64,000 nucleotides of DNA from Toxorhynchites rutilus septentrionalis (taxonomy: Eukaryota > Arthropoda > Insecta > Diptera > Culicidae): assembly GCF_029784135.1 (NCBI RefSeq), contig NC_073746.1, positions 112,280,035 to 112,344,034 on the forward strand, read 5' to 3'. Of this stretch, positions 1 through 10,848 are shown piece by piece. Both the position numbers and the translations under genes were made by a program. The notes under the pieces are model-generated. The model had not been told where the DNA came from. It worked only from the letters and a program-made list of their open reading frames with translations, and made no database searches. Position 1 is the stretch's first letter; each line of letters begins with the position of its first letter.

Positions 1-405
1 TTCATGACATGGGACGCTATGACTCCGGAATAACATTTTATTGAGTGGTTTTTATAGCTGTTTCGATGATGTTGTTTGGCATCAGTGTCGAAAAAATAAC
101 GATGCTTCCACCAATACAAACAAAACCATTGCAGAAGATTGAAAAACGAAAATTTAACTTTCAGAGCACTTGCTCGAGTTTTCCGACGTTCTTCACTATA
201 CGGTGCGAAAGCAGATGAAAATTTAATATCTTGTGAGTAATCGATGAGAGTTTGGTTGATATTACTTGATGGGAAGTGTGCGAAAACGATCATTTTCTTC
301 ACACTGTTTCGCAAAATTATTGATTTTCTGGCGAGAGGTGAGGGAGGGAGATGAAAGAAATGAGCGCCATTGTGGCAGCCATTTGTGGCTAGCTTCCACC
401 TTCAC
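1..405 (-). repeat. Dispersed repeat, inverted copy of 20955-21345
   Basis: Read on the minus strand, this stretch matches 20955-21345 read on the plus strand. Both include a segment beginning with the codons for EASHKWLPQWRSF and another for NNFAKQCEENDRF. The short open frames in both copies are probably decayed element sequence, because nothing in them resembles a known protein family. The match runs off the left edge of the window, so the full length of the repeat is unknown. Confidence 0.65.
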
Positions 406-1014
406 CTTAATAGTATCTTGATTGGCTTCATTCAAAACAACATTCAATTGTGCTAAATCATTTCAGAAGTCTTAAGAAAAAACTATGTTCGATAGACACT
501 TGTTTCTCGGAGATTTTCTGCAGGCGAATGATTCTATTGCCAAATAAGTTTCTTTAGATGTTATTTCATGCGTCATTTTATTATAGTTTATTGGTTCAGC
601 TGTAATTTTACGATTACAAAAAAAAAAGTTTTTGCTAGATTGTGCAGTTCTACTGCCGTACCGTTTTAACCATTAGAAAAGCAGATATGCATTTGTCGTT
701 GGTTTTCTCGAATGTTTTCGAAAAGCGATTTTGAAGGAGTAATATTTTGGGCATAATACTAGTTATCATATTGGAATTATCACATAAATGATTAAATAGA
801 TTTCCATACGCATTAGAACAAATGTGATGGAAAAGAACAAATTTTTGTTTTAGCAACTTTAACCCACCATTTCATACAGTTGCCATTACCGAGCTTTTCC
901 TGCAGCCAACGATTTCACATATTTTCAAACTCTAAGATATATTGATAGGAAGAGGGGCAATTAATCAAAGAATAGAAAATAACCGCAACTACTCATAAAG
1001 CCTATTCGCATTTT
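406..1014. other. Gene-free AT-rich sequence
   Basis: No convincing open frame, RNA gene or terminal repeat was seen here. A short stretch near 845-870 resembles sequence near 21410, so this may be more of the same old repeat family that flanks it. Confidence 0.5.
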
Positions 1015-1960
1015 TTGACATAGAACTACGTCCTTCAGGAAGGGTGCCAAATCAGAAACAAAACAGGTCACGTTTTTATGAAATAAAGTTAACGTTAATA
1101 ACTATTTTCACTGTGAACGAATTGTCATGATTTGCATACCAATCGAATCGGAATTGCTCTAAGATTTGTTTGATATGCTATACATTACAATTCGCTAATC
1201 TTTAAACGGTTCAAATTCATGAAAATGGAAGGACTTCCTTTTTTCCCATACATTTGTTCTGCCAATTTGTGTTCTCATCCTATCCGTATTTCGAATGCTT
1301 ATAACTCGAACATTTCTTAACAGATCGGAAAGATGTTTGCATCAATTGATAGGAAATATTTCTACGCGTCTATCACAACTAATAAAATATTATTTTTCAT
1401 GAGATGAACAATTGAATAACTGTAAAATGTAAAGCGTTATCTAAACGCCCTAACTGTTTTGATTGGCCCAATTCACGGTTTCCCCAACACAGACTTCAAA
1501 ATCGATGTACCTGTGGAAATCCGCTCTGCAACGATACATGCAAGTCGGGGGTATTTTTGTACTTTTGTTTTGTTGTTTGAGCTGTGTTTCCCCAACACGG
1601 ACTTCAAAATCAATGTGCCTGGGGAAATATGCTTTGCAAATATTTTTTGGTGTTGAGTACTTTTGCACTTGCTTGTCGCTGTGCAAACCGGCACATGTTT
1701 CCCTAAAACGTACTTTTGAACTGAGAAGCCTGAGAAAATCGTCATTTCAGATACTAGAGGTGAATGAACTTTCGCGGTTCGAGAACTACGTAAACATGAG
1801 ATGTGCAATAATTTCATAGGGAAATGTAAAATACAATGATCGTTTGACAATTCTTCCGTTCACATATTTTGGTAGTCCTAGGCATCATATCAAACGTGAA
1901 AGGACGTTCATCAAATTTATTTGTAACGAAGAACATAATCTATTACAAAAATTTGAATGC
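1015..1960 (+). repeat. Dispersed repeat family with ~106-bp tandem units, copy 1
   Basis: The stretch from about 1290 onward matches 33540-34200 and, reversed, 63230-63990. It includes a conserved segment ending in the words ttaagcgttatctaaacgcc or close variants. Inside are tandem units starting with gtttccccaacacagacttc near 1480 and 1586, and a diverged third near 1698. The distal end near 1850-1930 matches 35095-35190. The leftmost part, 1015-1290, instead resembles 21995-22240. Open frames over the units exist in several frames and look incidental. No transposase is encoded, so the family is non-autonomous or satellite-like. Confidence 0.65.
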
Positions 1961-2430
1961 ATTCTGAAATAATATTCGAAGTGATGAACAAGTGGATTGC
2001 ATAATAAAATTGCGTAGTTCTACGTCGAAAATATGTGGTCGTGTCCTAAAAACAACCCCCTACAATTTTTTTTCTTCCCAAAAAAGGATTTAGGATTATG
2101 ATCCGAATAAAACGATTTCAATGTTGCAGGCTCCGGAAGTGAAGCAGTTTGCGTTGCATCGAAAGAAAGATGCGCTGCCTGAGTCAAGAATAGTGTAATT
2201 GTGCCTCACGAGCACTCCGAGAGAAATCTGGATATTCAGTGCTGAATGGTCGCTAGGAATTTGTTATTAAAACAAATTTTTCAATGCAAAAAAAAACCAA
2301 AACAAAGGACATCTTTTTTTTCTTGTTTTTTATCATTATAAAAACACAAAAAAATAAGACTATTTCAAAATTGAATATAGACACAATGCAATTATTTCTT
2401 TTTTTCCAATTAAAATATATTGGAGAATGT
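1961..2430. other. Gene-free AT-rich sequence
   Basis: The stretch contains long A and T runs and no recognisable gene. Nothing could be assigned. Confidence 0.5.
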
Positions 2431-2540
2431 CCACGTGGACAACAGGGGAGGGGTATAGTCATTGTCTACGCTTGTCCACGGAGGGGGAGGGGGGAGTCTA
2501 AAATTATGCTTTTTCTGTCCACGTGGTATGTGGACAGCCC
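2431..2540. repeat. G-rich stretch with repeated GTCCACGTGG words
   Basis: The word gtccacgtgg occurs near both ends of this stretch (about 2428 and 2517) around a G-rich core near 2482-2494. This is compatible with the ends of a small foldback element. No target duplication could be fixed. Confidence 0.35.
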
Positions 2541-2694
2541 CCAAGTAGCCTGACCAAACGTACCGTTTTGAACGGGACAGTATCGTTTTTTCAACCATTT
2601 TTTGTTGTTTTATAAAAAGTAGTTTTTTTTCACTGTATTAGAATCACTTTCAACACATTTTGCTGGTTCGTCACTTTTAACTTCCATTTTTGGA

Positions 2695-2800
2695 AGAATG
2701 TCGGGAGTGAGAATTGAATTCGTGATCTTGAGCGTGAGAGGTATGGATGTTACCACTACACCAGATCGCCTCCACGAACAAGTAGTTGTATTACGCGATT
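2695..2800 (-). repeat. tRNA-derived SINE remnant
   Basis: On the minus strand there is a good pol III A-box-like sequence (TGGTGTAGTGGTAACATCC, 2745-2763). It is followed about 24 bases later by a degenerate B-box-like sequence (GAATTCAATTC, 2711-2721). This is the arrangement of a tRNA-derived SINE head. The arms do not fold into a complete tRNA, so I do not call a functional tRNA gene. The family is not identified. Confidence 0.55.
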
Positions 2801-3033
2801 TGTTCGGATGTCTGTGCCTTAACGCTTTGGGGTACGGTGGTATTAAAAATGTCCCATCTTTTGATGCGTAATAACATTTTTTGACCAACTTAGAAATATT
2901 AAAATAGCTGCGTGCTCAGAGTTTTTTTCGGTACCTTCTTATTTAAAGTATCTGGCAACACCAAATGTCAGAAATATATTCGATTACGTTGGCAAGGTTT
3001 ATATTCACATGACAACACACCAATTAGTTTCAA

Positions 3034-3430
3034 TTTTTTTTTATTAATTCGTTTATTTTTACAGGCTCAGTTACTTAAGTTTAAAGGAGCCGAATTCTTA
3101 AATATAATTTTAAAACTATATATCTATTTATTTAGTTGTATTCGGTCTTCGGTGGTACCGTACAGACTAATCCTAACCTATACAAAATTTTTAAGTCTAC
3201 AGATGAAACATTGTCTGGTTATATTGAAATCAAATTTATCACAGATGGCATTGAAAGCTTTGAGACATGAGCATAGAGAACTGTTGTATCCGTAATTAGT
3301 CCTGTGCCTAGGAATGGCGATTAGAGCGGAGTGTCGCAGCTGGCGAGGGGGTACAATAAGTGGAATTTCACGTAGTATATCGGGACAGTCAATGTTGTTC
3401 GTCAGGACCAGGGATGGTAAAAAATCACAT
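3034..3430 (-). mobile_element. 5'-truncated non-LTR retrotransposon 3' end
   Basis: On the minus strand the sequence ends in a poly-A run (T-run from 3034 on the plus strand). The last ~85 bases before it are the same as the 3' tails of the two I-clade copies at 6644 and 36314. Upstream of that shared tail the sequence diverges completely. The open frame 3178-3427 resembles the C-terminal tail of jockey/CR1-type reverse transcriptase proteins, with an LR..AL..IPRHRTNYG-like run and a terminal FDFN-like run. No target duplication was found. Assignment to jockey is from recollection of the motif. Confidence 0.55.
3178..3427 (-). pseudogene. Non-LTR reverse transcriptase C-terminal fragment
   Basis: About 80 codons, open to a normal stop, resembling the end of insect jockey-like ORF2 proteins: a short LTNN...CPD start, a hydrophobic VPPR segment, then HRTNYG and FDFN motifs. 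No RT catalytic motifs remain, because the copy is truncated at its 5' side as usual for target-primed insertions. It is non-functional. A chance frame is possible but the motif order argues against it. Confidence 0.5.
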
Positions 3431-5530
3431 TCAACGATCAATGAATAAGTATATCCCTCTAGTCGGATGTTTTTAAATCACCCCCAGCAGACGAGGCTCT
3501 TTTATTCTTCATATGTACACAGAGAGAATACTTGGAACGGTGAGCTACCAAGATCTCAAAAAAGCAATATGAGAGCGGAATCCCAACTGCTTGCACTCTC
3601 GAAGCATTACTTCTACTACTCAGGTTTTATCGTGAGTGCAAGCCACAAACGATTAATCCCATTCCATAGAGCGGATGATGAGTTCTTGATCGGAAAGTGT
3701 AACAAGAGACGATCAACTGAAATCTTACGACACTCATCGAGGGATTTTTAATTCTCTATTGCACTGTCCGCAGTGAGTGGCTGACTCAGTCTCGTGTCGA
3801 TTTTATTTTGCTGTCGTCTCCCGCCCGATAAACAGCAGACGGGTAATGGATGCAATTGATTAATTTTATTACCAGCAGATTTGGGCGAATCTCATCCCGC
3901 CCAAAATCGTTTTTAGATTCCAATAATTCTGAACATTCACATTTCTCTCCAAATAATTTTTCCAACAGTAATTCAATTAGTGACTTCACGAAACACCTTT
4001 CGAATTCGATTGAATTCAGACCCTTTTTTATTTTGTAGATAAAACGGATCACATATTTGATTAATTCAATTCTGTGTGGTTACGTTCTTCGTTGCGAATA
4101 AATGTAATGAAATAGTATGGACGTATGATATTCATGTATCGTGGACTTCCGACATATGTGGCAGTAGATTTGTCGAACGACTAATGTTTTTTTATATCCC
4201 TTCAAACTTGTTGCATCTCTCAAGTGTACATACTGCTTTGACCGCAGATTTGCATGGTAGAATCTGGTTAATTTCAGGTATTCAGTCTTCATATTGTCGA
4301 ATGAATACTGTTGGAACAATAGGTATCGCAGCAAATGATTATCAACATCTTACCTTATCATCAAACGGTATGCGAATAATTTCAGTGAACTGACGGCATT
4401 GGAATATATGCTTAGTGAGGACCACACAATTATTATCAGAGCGAATAAACGTCCGACTGGAAGTCATGAACATCAATTCAATGTGCCCAAGATAAATTTA
4501 TCCTTTGAAGATCATTAACCTTTCTAAAGATGATCAGATGGAATATATTCCAATGTCGTCTGGAATAACCTGTCCAACACCTTATGATCGTAATATTGTT
4601 TTTGCTATTATTCTGATGTTTCATAACACGGCACTCTATTGATTATTCGCCGAAAATGAATAAAAAATATCCTTGAAGTTAGCCTACGGTTTTAGTAGCA
4701 GTGCAATATGGTGAGCCAGTCTCAGGATAAGAAAACATTTAAAAATAAAGCTTTTTTTTTTGAATGAATCAATAGTAAAACAAAACGTCAACAAATATTC
4801 AGCTTTGTGATAGCAGATAATCATTATCCATTTGAGTTGTATGAGTATTCCATTCCCCCACAAACTGTGGATAGTCTATCTGCATACAAATTATGTAGAG
4901 TGCCACAATCCAAAAAAATTATGAGCAAATATTTACGTGCTTAAACAAAAAAACACATGTTGACATATTTGCGCTAATTTATGTTTTTTTATTAATTCAA
5001 GGTAATCAAGGTCTTTTCTAGACACCAGTTTACTCGGCCCCGAAAAAAGTGGTCTGTATTTGGGCAGGCGGAAAAATATATCTCGCAAGACCACGTGTTC
5101 GATGTCGTAAAAGCCTTGGCCAATAACGCATTTACATTAACTCATAAAATTAGTGATTTGAGGGGGATTATTGTTTGTAGTCTCTTGTAAATTAATTTAA
5201 ACACCATCTGAGAAATCCTCCGTGAAACATGAAAACATTAAAGTCGTCCTATCTGCTGTAGCGCATTTTTTTTATTTTACCCAGTTTCATCGAAGTAAAC
5301 GCGCTCGGAAAAGAAAATTGAACGCCCGGATGAGAGAGCGAGAATCGTACGTCATAGAGACACTCATTCCCATGGAGCAAATTCTTGTTAGGAGTTGAAA
5401 GCAAAACGAGGAAGGAGAGTAACTCAATTATTCGAACTAGTTTCAGTCTAGCAATGCTTTGGTCAACTCAGAGTTACCAAGAGAAAATCATTTGGTTATG
5501 ATGGGTGAGGATTAATAGTTAGTCGCAGTT
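3431..5530. other. Gene-free region; small palindrome at 4396-4556
   Basis: No recognisable gene. An inverted word pair (cattggaatatat near 4396, and its reverse complement atatattccaatg near 4541) encloses about 130 bases and could be a small foldback element. Otherwise the stretch is AT-rich with stop codons in all frames. Confidence 0.45.
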
Positions 5531-5534
5531 TGCA

Positions 5535-5880
5535 CAGATTACGATCTGTGCAGTTTGCGATTAATCGTAAATCACATCAGGCTCCCTTGTTTTCCATCCT
5601 TGACGGTGATGGAACGATGAAGCAGCCTGATGTTTGCTTATGCGCTCGCACAGTGTTCCGCTCACCGACGTGAGTTTTCGGGAATCTCGCTGGCGTTGGC
5701 AGTCTTTTCCCTTGACTGAGGCAAAACCACGGTGGAGTGTTGCCGCTTGTAGCGTACGGCAGCCGTGGGACCGAGCTTCCTCACCGATGACCAACGCACT
5801 CCAGAATGGTCTATAGTAGTACGCAACTACGAGGCGATAGGCCACTCCGGGGGATTCTACCGACGCACCGATTCACAATG
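5535..5880. other. GC-rich island, probable unclassified element fragment
   Basis: The base composition is clearly more GC-rich than the flanks, and a 94-codon minus-strand frame runs through it (5561-5845). I do not recognise the protein. Composition and abrupt edges suggest a fragment of a retroelement gag or leader, but neither LTRs nor duplications are visible. Confidence 0.35.
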
Positions 5881-6632
5881 ATGAATTGAATATACTCCGG
5901 ACGCGGAGCCACAAGACTACATAAATTAATGGTGTCATTAATGCCCTGTCTTCTACCGAAAATACATATTTAATTTTTAGTTTTAAATTTACCTCCGTTC
6001 ACTTGGTGCGCAAAAACTGCTGCAACCGTATTTCTTGTAGAATTGTTCTACAATAATCCTATTCACAAATAAAATTAAAATTACACAAAAAACCTATTGT
6101 CTAATTCTATAAATGACTCACTTCTATTGTTTTTTTTTATTCCACACAAACTCACGATTTTTATTAAAAAAAACTCCGAAAATTTCTGGAATAGGAATTT
6201 CTAATTAAATCACAAAACTTTACTTGACTAAATATTATCTCACCAAAACAACTATTGAAATTTAACACTCCAAGAATCAACTGATTCGCTCGGCGGCTCA
6301 GAAGGAAAAGATCGAGTCGGTTTTGTTTCGGGAATTCGAAACCGATCGAATATTCTAGAATACTTTTTTTCCGTCCTTTTTACTTACTGCTTCCGGTTTC
6401 ACGAATATTGTTCGTGACTTAATTCCCGCCGCGTCATTTTTTGAATATGGAGTCTACATCGATTTATCACTTAAGTCTGATTCCAATAGGTTGTCTACTA
6501 CTAGGCGTCAAATCTACTTAAACTCTATTTGAAACGACTATGCTCGTTTCAATGTTTATATGAAAACAAGGCATTAAAACAAATTGTTTGGCAAATACTT
6601 ATCCGAAGTTTACATAAAATACATTCATCTTG
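5881..6632. other. Gene-free AT-rich sequence
   Basis: No gene seen. The end of this stretch (about 6590-6632) resembles the interior of the TTAA element at 20125-20200. The I-clade copy that follows may therefore have landed in a relative of that element. Confidence 0.4.
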
Positions 6633-6643
6633 TTCATCTTTCA
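6633..6643. repeat. Target-site duplication, left, I-clade copy 1
   Basis: The bases ttcatctttca here recur at 11361-11371, directly beyond the 5' end of the element. The match extends two more bases (tg) to the left. Because copy 2 shows that the element itself begins at the last g of gcgaatg, those two bases may be coincidental. Confidence 0.85.
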
Positions 6644-6986
6644 TTTTTTTTTTTTTTATTAATTCGTTTATTTTTACAGGCTCAGTTACTTAAGTTTAAA
6701 GGAGCCGAATTCTTAAATATATTTTTAAAACTATATATATATATAAACAATTTTCTTACATCTATGGTTAGTAAGGTGGAAAACCGATTACTCGCGGTGT
6801 ACTCGAGTTTAGAAGGGTGACATATTTTTAGGAGAAGGAAATTGTAACAATGTTGATGAACACTCAATTCTTAAATCTATTCGTATATCTATAGTTTATT
6901 TACATTTCAACTTATTCTACTATTTATAGCAAGGGGACGAATTACCCGCAAAGGAAGGAAAGGAGGGTATAAGGATGTAGGGACAA

Positions 6987-9293
6987 TCACACACGAAGAT
7001 CTATAGCTTTAAGGAAAACATATATATGGGACATGTAATCAAGGTCTAACCGAGCCAACACATCTCTCACCGGCACATTGGGCTGTCTTCCTCGGGCCCG
7101 AAGGGAGTTTTCTAAATTCGATCTGGCGACCAGATACACCTCGCATGACCAAACAACGTGCTCGATGTCGTGATAACCTTGGCCACAAACGCAGAGATTG
7201 CTGCTGGCAAGATTGAAACGGAAGAGTAGTGCATCTAACGAACAGTGATTGGACATGAGTCGGGAGAAGGTGCGAATAAAGTCCCGACTCAAATCCAGAC
7301 TTTTGAACCACGGTTTGAGGCTAACCTTTGGGATAATCGAGTGAAACCACCGGCCCAATTCATCTTCATTCCACTTGCGTTGCCAGTTAGCGATGGTATT
7401 TTTGCGAACTAAAGAATAAAATTCATTGAAGGCGATTTGACGCTGATATATATCGCCTTCAATTGCACCTACCTTTGCTAATGAGTCAGCCCTCTCATTA
7501 CCCGGAATTGAGCAATGTGAAGGGACCCAGACAAAGGTAATGACATAACAGCGTCTGGATAAAGCACTCAAAATTTCTCGTATTCTCTCAAGGAAGTACG
7601 GCGAGTGCTTTTCCGGCCTCACTGAACGGATAGCTTCGACAGAGCTAAGACTATCCGTTACAATGTAATAGTGTTCAACAGGTCGTGAGGCGACGCTGTC
7701 CAGCGCCCAGTATATCGCTGCCAATTCAGCAATATATACCGAGCAAGGATTCTGAAGACTGTGTGAGGTGCTAAAAAATACGTTGAACACTCCAAATCCT
7801 GTGGACTCATTCATAGAGGACCCATCAGTAAAGTATATATTATCACAATTGATACGCCCATACTTTGCATTGAAGATTGTAGGAACGAACCCCAATCTAA
7901 GATAATCTGGATTTTCATGGATTTTCTCCTTCATGAACAGATCGAAATGTACAGAGGAATTGATGTAGTCAGGAAAACAAACACGGTTGGGAATATACGA
8001 AGAAGGAACAACCTGCATAAAGGTGAATTCATGATATGAACTCATGAATCTAGAATGAAAATTTAGCTCGATCAATTGCTCAAAATTTCCGATCACCAAT
8101 GGATTCATAACCTTACACCGGATGAGGAACCGAAGAGATAATAAATTGAAGCGATCTTTTAGTGGGAGTACGCCGGCCAAAACCTCGAGACTCATGGTAT
8201 GCGTTGAGGGCATACATCCCAACGCAATACGGAGACAAAGATACTGAATTCGCTCGAGTTTAATGAGGTGTGTTTTGGCAGCTGATTGAAAACAGAAACT
8301 GCCATACTCCATCACTGAGAGAATAGTTGTTCGATACAACATAATAAGATCTTCGGGATGGGCTCCCCACCAGGTGCCGGTAATTGTACGGAGAAAGTTT
8401 ATTCTTTGTTGACATTTTTTACTCAGATACCTAATATGGGCCCCCCAAGTACATTTGGAGTCGAACCAGACCCCAAGATACTTGAATGACATAGCATGAG
8501 TGATTGGTTTACCCAAAAGTTGAAGCTTTGGTTTTGCTGGTCTATGCTTCCTGGAAAAAACCACCATCTCTGTTTTCTCCGTGGAGAATTCGATCCCAAG
8601 CCCAATGGCCCAGGTTGAAAAATTGTTCAAAGTATCTTGTAAGGGTCCTTGCAGGTCGGATTCGTTTGATCCTACGACAGACACCACTCCATCATCTGCA
8701 AGATGTCTTAGGCTGCAAAAAAGAGCACTTGGTTTAGCAGGAGGTTTAGGCACACGTGTTGTTTCCCCAGTGTTCAAAACGGTCATATTGAAGTTGTTAC
8801 AAAGGTCATATATCAACAATGAACGATTGTCGTCGTACTGTTCCCCCCAGACAGTTCCGTGAGAGTTGAAGTCTCCCAAGATCAATCGTGGCTCAGGAAG
8901 GAGTGAGCACATGTCATCAAGTTGTTTGCGGCTAACCGCAGCTCTCGGAGGCCAATACAAGCTGACAATACAGAGGTCTTTGCCTCTGATGTTTGCATGA
9001 CAAGCAACAGCTTCGATCCCTCCAATAGGTGGAAGGTCAATTCGAAAAAATGAGTGGCACTTATTGATCCCCAATAGTACCCCTCCGTATCTGTCATCAC
9101 GGTCCAAGCGTATAATATTAAAATCGTGGAAAGAGATATCATCTCGCGAAGAAAGCCAAGTTTCGGACAGAGCAAAAACATCACAATTGAAGTTATGAAT
9201 TAAAAATTTGAATGTATCCAATTTAGGGATAAGACTACGACAATTCCACTGAAAAACAGTGATATCTCCGACCTCTCTATCTAAATTAGACAT
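6987..9293 (-). CDS. I-clade ORF2, endonuclease + partial RT + RNase H
   Basis: An open frame of about 768 codons from ATG 9293. Residues ~1-175 are an apurinic-type endonuclease (QWNCRS start, SETW, ILGDFNSHG). Then an in-frame deletion near 8720 removes the fingers and palm of reverse transcriptase; only the ADD motif (LADDG) and the thumb region remain. RNase H lies at ~485-630 with visible catalytic positions in YFTDGS, AELAA, VTDSL and NERAD. A CxC...H...C finger (CVCGQGYHDIEHVVWSC) is near the C-terminus. Copy 2 retains the deleted RT segment, which proves the deletion. It cannot reverse transcribe. The ATG overlaps the end of ORF1 (ATGTCTAA). Confidence 0.85.
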   Translation of the reverse strand: MSNLDREVGDITVFQWNCRSLIPKLDTFKFLIHNFNCDVFALSETWLSSRDDISFHDFNIIRLDRDDRYGGVLLGINKCHSFFRIDLPPIGGIEAVACHANIRGKDLCIVSLYWPPRAAVSRKQLDDMCSLLPEPRLILGDFNSHGTVWGEQYDDNRSLLIYDLCNNFNMTVLNTGETTRVPKPPAKPSALFCSLRHLADDGVVSVVGSNESDLQGPLQDTLNNFSTWAIGLGIEFSTEKTEMVVFSRKHRPAKPKLQLLGKPITHAMSFKYLGVWFDSKCTWGAHIRYLSKKCQQRINFLRTITGTWWGAHPEDLIMLYRTTILSVMEYGSFCFQSAAKTHLIKLERIQYLCLRIALGCMPSTHTMSLEVLAGVLPLKDRFNLLSLRFLIRCKVMNPLVIGNFEQLIELNFHSRFMSSYHEFTFMQVVPSSYIPNRVCFPDYINSSVHFDLFMKEKIHENPDYLRLGFVPTIFNAKYGRINCDNIYFTDGSSMNESTGFGVFNVFFSTSHSLQNPCSVYIAELAAIYWALDSVASRPVEHYYIVTDSLSSVEAIRSVRPEKHSPYFLERIREILSALSRRCYVITFVWVPSHCSIPGNERADSLAKVGAIEGDIYQRQIAFNEFYSLVRKNTIANWQRKWNEDELGRWFHSIIPKVSLKPWFKSLDLSRDFIRTFSRLMSNHCSLDALLFRFNLASSNLCVCGQGYHDIEHVVWSCEVYLVARSNLENSLRARGRQPNVPVRDVLARLDLDYMSHIYVFLKAIDLRV

Positions 9294-10848
9294 CAAGAGA
9301 GATAATCATTGCAAGGAGGGGCCATGTTTGCATCAATTGCTGTAAAATTGTCTTTAATACTGGAAGCATTGAGATGACAAGAGTTCTGATGGAGTCGGAA
9401 ACATTAAAACACTTGAAGATTTGATCCAAAAGGTCAGACAACTTTATAAATCCCGATTGGGAAGTTGAGCTGGACGGAAAAACAGGGACAGTTGGGGTTT
9501 TTGATGTCCCCTCGAGTGCTGGGTCGTTCGAAGGTGAACTATTCCCACGGAAGCCAGGAGGAACCTGATTTTGCTTGTCCGCTGCACTCGGTTTTTTAGG
9601 CAAGCTAACTGGGGGTATCACCGGGGGGACTTGTTCTTGAACTTTGGGAGTGGTCACATTTTTGCGCCGGGGATTCCCTTTGAAAATAAACGGTGTGTCC
9701 CCGCTAGCTGTGTCCGCTTCCATTTCATCAACTGGCAACGTGGAAAAGCTATTGTGTGTTGAGATTGGTTGTTGTTGTTGTTGGGCCAGTGGAGAAGCGC
9801 CCTTTAAAATTTCCGCAAAAGTGCGCTTCGAGCGTTCCTTTAAAGAGCGCTTCTGTTTCTCCCAGTGACTCTTGTAAGTTTCACAAGCTGAGAGCGCGTG
9901 TGGGGATCCTCCGCAATATGGACACTTATGCTCAGTCGCACTGCAGGATTTCCCCTCATGTTGCTCTCCGCAAGTGGCACAGCGCTCCTTGTTGGCACAA
10001 TAATCTGAAGTGTGACCAACTGACTTGCATTTGTTGCAAGTCATGGGCTTTGGCACGAAGAGTCGCACAGGTAGTCTCAATTTGTCCACCATAACGTAGT
10101 CAGGGAGGGCGGCACCAGCAAAGGTGACTCGAAACGAGTCTGACGGCGTAAATTTAGTTTGGTCCCCATCATGGGAGAGTTTCCCGAGTTGGCGACAGTC
10201 CAAGATCTTTACTTCCATTGAAGGAAGCTTCTTGAACTTGCCTTTTCCTTCTTTTTTTATTTGTTCGCTCGTCAGACCCGTTTCAGTTATCACCCCCTCA
10301 ATTTCTACGTTATGGGAGGGTATAAATGTTCTATATTCGAGAGTGAAGTGTTGGTCAGCAACAATCTCGTTTGCGTGTTTCCGTTCATTCACGACAACCC
10401 GCAATTTGTTCGGTCTAACCCTGCGAATTTCAGATACAGAAGTGTATCTGGCCAGATCTTTCATGATCTGAATCACGTTAAGGCTTTTTCCTTTTGGTTT
10501 TGGCCGGAGGAAAACAACCCACGGGCCAGTTCCAGGTGCATCTTCTGGATAAACTCTGACACGTGGAGCGGAAACAACAGAGGGAGAAGACGAGGACGAG
10601 GATTGGGTTGGATCGGAAACATCAGAAGGGGGAAGCGAAATCGATGATGGGAGAGGGGGAGTGGAAGTAACAGTCGGTTCAGAAGGGAGGCTTGCTATTT
10701 TCTTAGAGGGGGGCTTGGAAGGATGAGCAGATTCGTCCCCAGAAGAATTATCTTCTTTTTGAGGGACTCGTTTATGTTTTTTCCCAGATCTTAAATGGGA
10801 TTCATTATCGGAGATCTCCATCTCTGGAGATCCTCCACTATCCTCCAT
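9286..10848 (-). CDS. I-clade ORF1, nucleic-acid-binding Gag-like protein
   Basis: A 520-codon intact frame. The first ~100 residues are Ser/Pro-rich and low complexity. A central domain follows (about 105-270). Three CCHC knuckles come next: CNKCKSVGHTSDYC (271-284), CATCGEQHEGKSC (290-302) and CPYCGGSPHALSAC (309-321). The C-terminal part is Pro/Gln-rich. This is the typical ORF1 of I-like elements, which coats element RNA. The frame is intact here, whereas copy 2 at 40221-41513 has lost the third knuckle. Confidence 0.88.
   Translation of the reverse strand: MEDSGGSPEMEISDNESHLRSGKKHKRVPQKEDNSSGDESAHPSKPPSKKIASLPSEPTVTSTPPLPSSISLPPSDVSDPTQSSSSSSPSVVSAPRVRVYPEDAPGTGPWVVFLRPKPKGKSLNVIQIMKDLARYTSVSEIRRVRPNKLRVVVNERKHANEIVADQHFTLEYRTFIPSHNVEIEGVITETGLTSEQIKKEGKGKFKKLPSMEVKILDCRQLGKLSHDGDQTKFTPSDSFRVTFAGAALPDYVMVDKLRLPVRLFVPKPMTCNKCKSVGHTSDYCANKERCATCGEQHEGKSCSATEHKCPYCGGSPHALSACETYKSHWEKQKRSLKERSKRTFAEILKGASPLAQQQQQPISTHNSFSTLPVDEMEADTASGDTPFIFKGNPRRKNVTTPKVQEQVPPVIPPVSLPKKPSAADKQNQVPPGFRGNSSPSNDPALEGTSKTPTVPVFPSSSTSQSGFIKLSDLLDQIFKCFNVSDSIRTLVISMLPVLKTILQQLMQTWPLLAMIISLDV

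Noticed and set aside
1450..1850. Overlapping open frames on both strands in the tandem units
   Set aside because: The same units are open in different frames in different copies with no shared protein, so the frames reflect repeat composition.
2745..2763. Functional tRNA gene
   Set aside because: The A box is good but the acceptor and T arms do not pair; it fits a SINE remnant better.
5561..5845. Host exon in the GC-rich island
   Set aside because: No recognisable domain, no convincing splice pair, and both strands are open over the same stretch.
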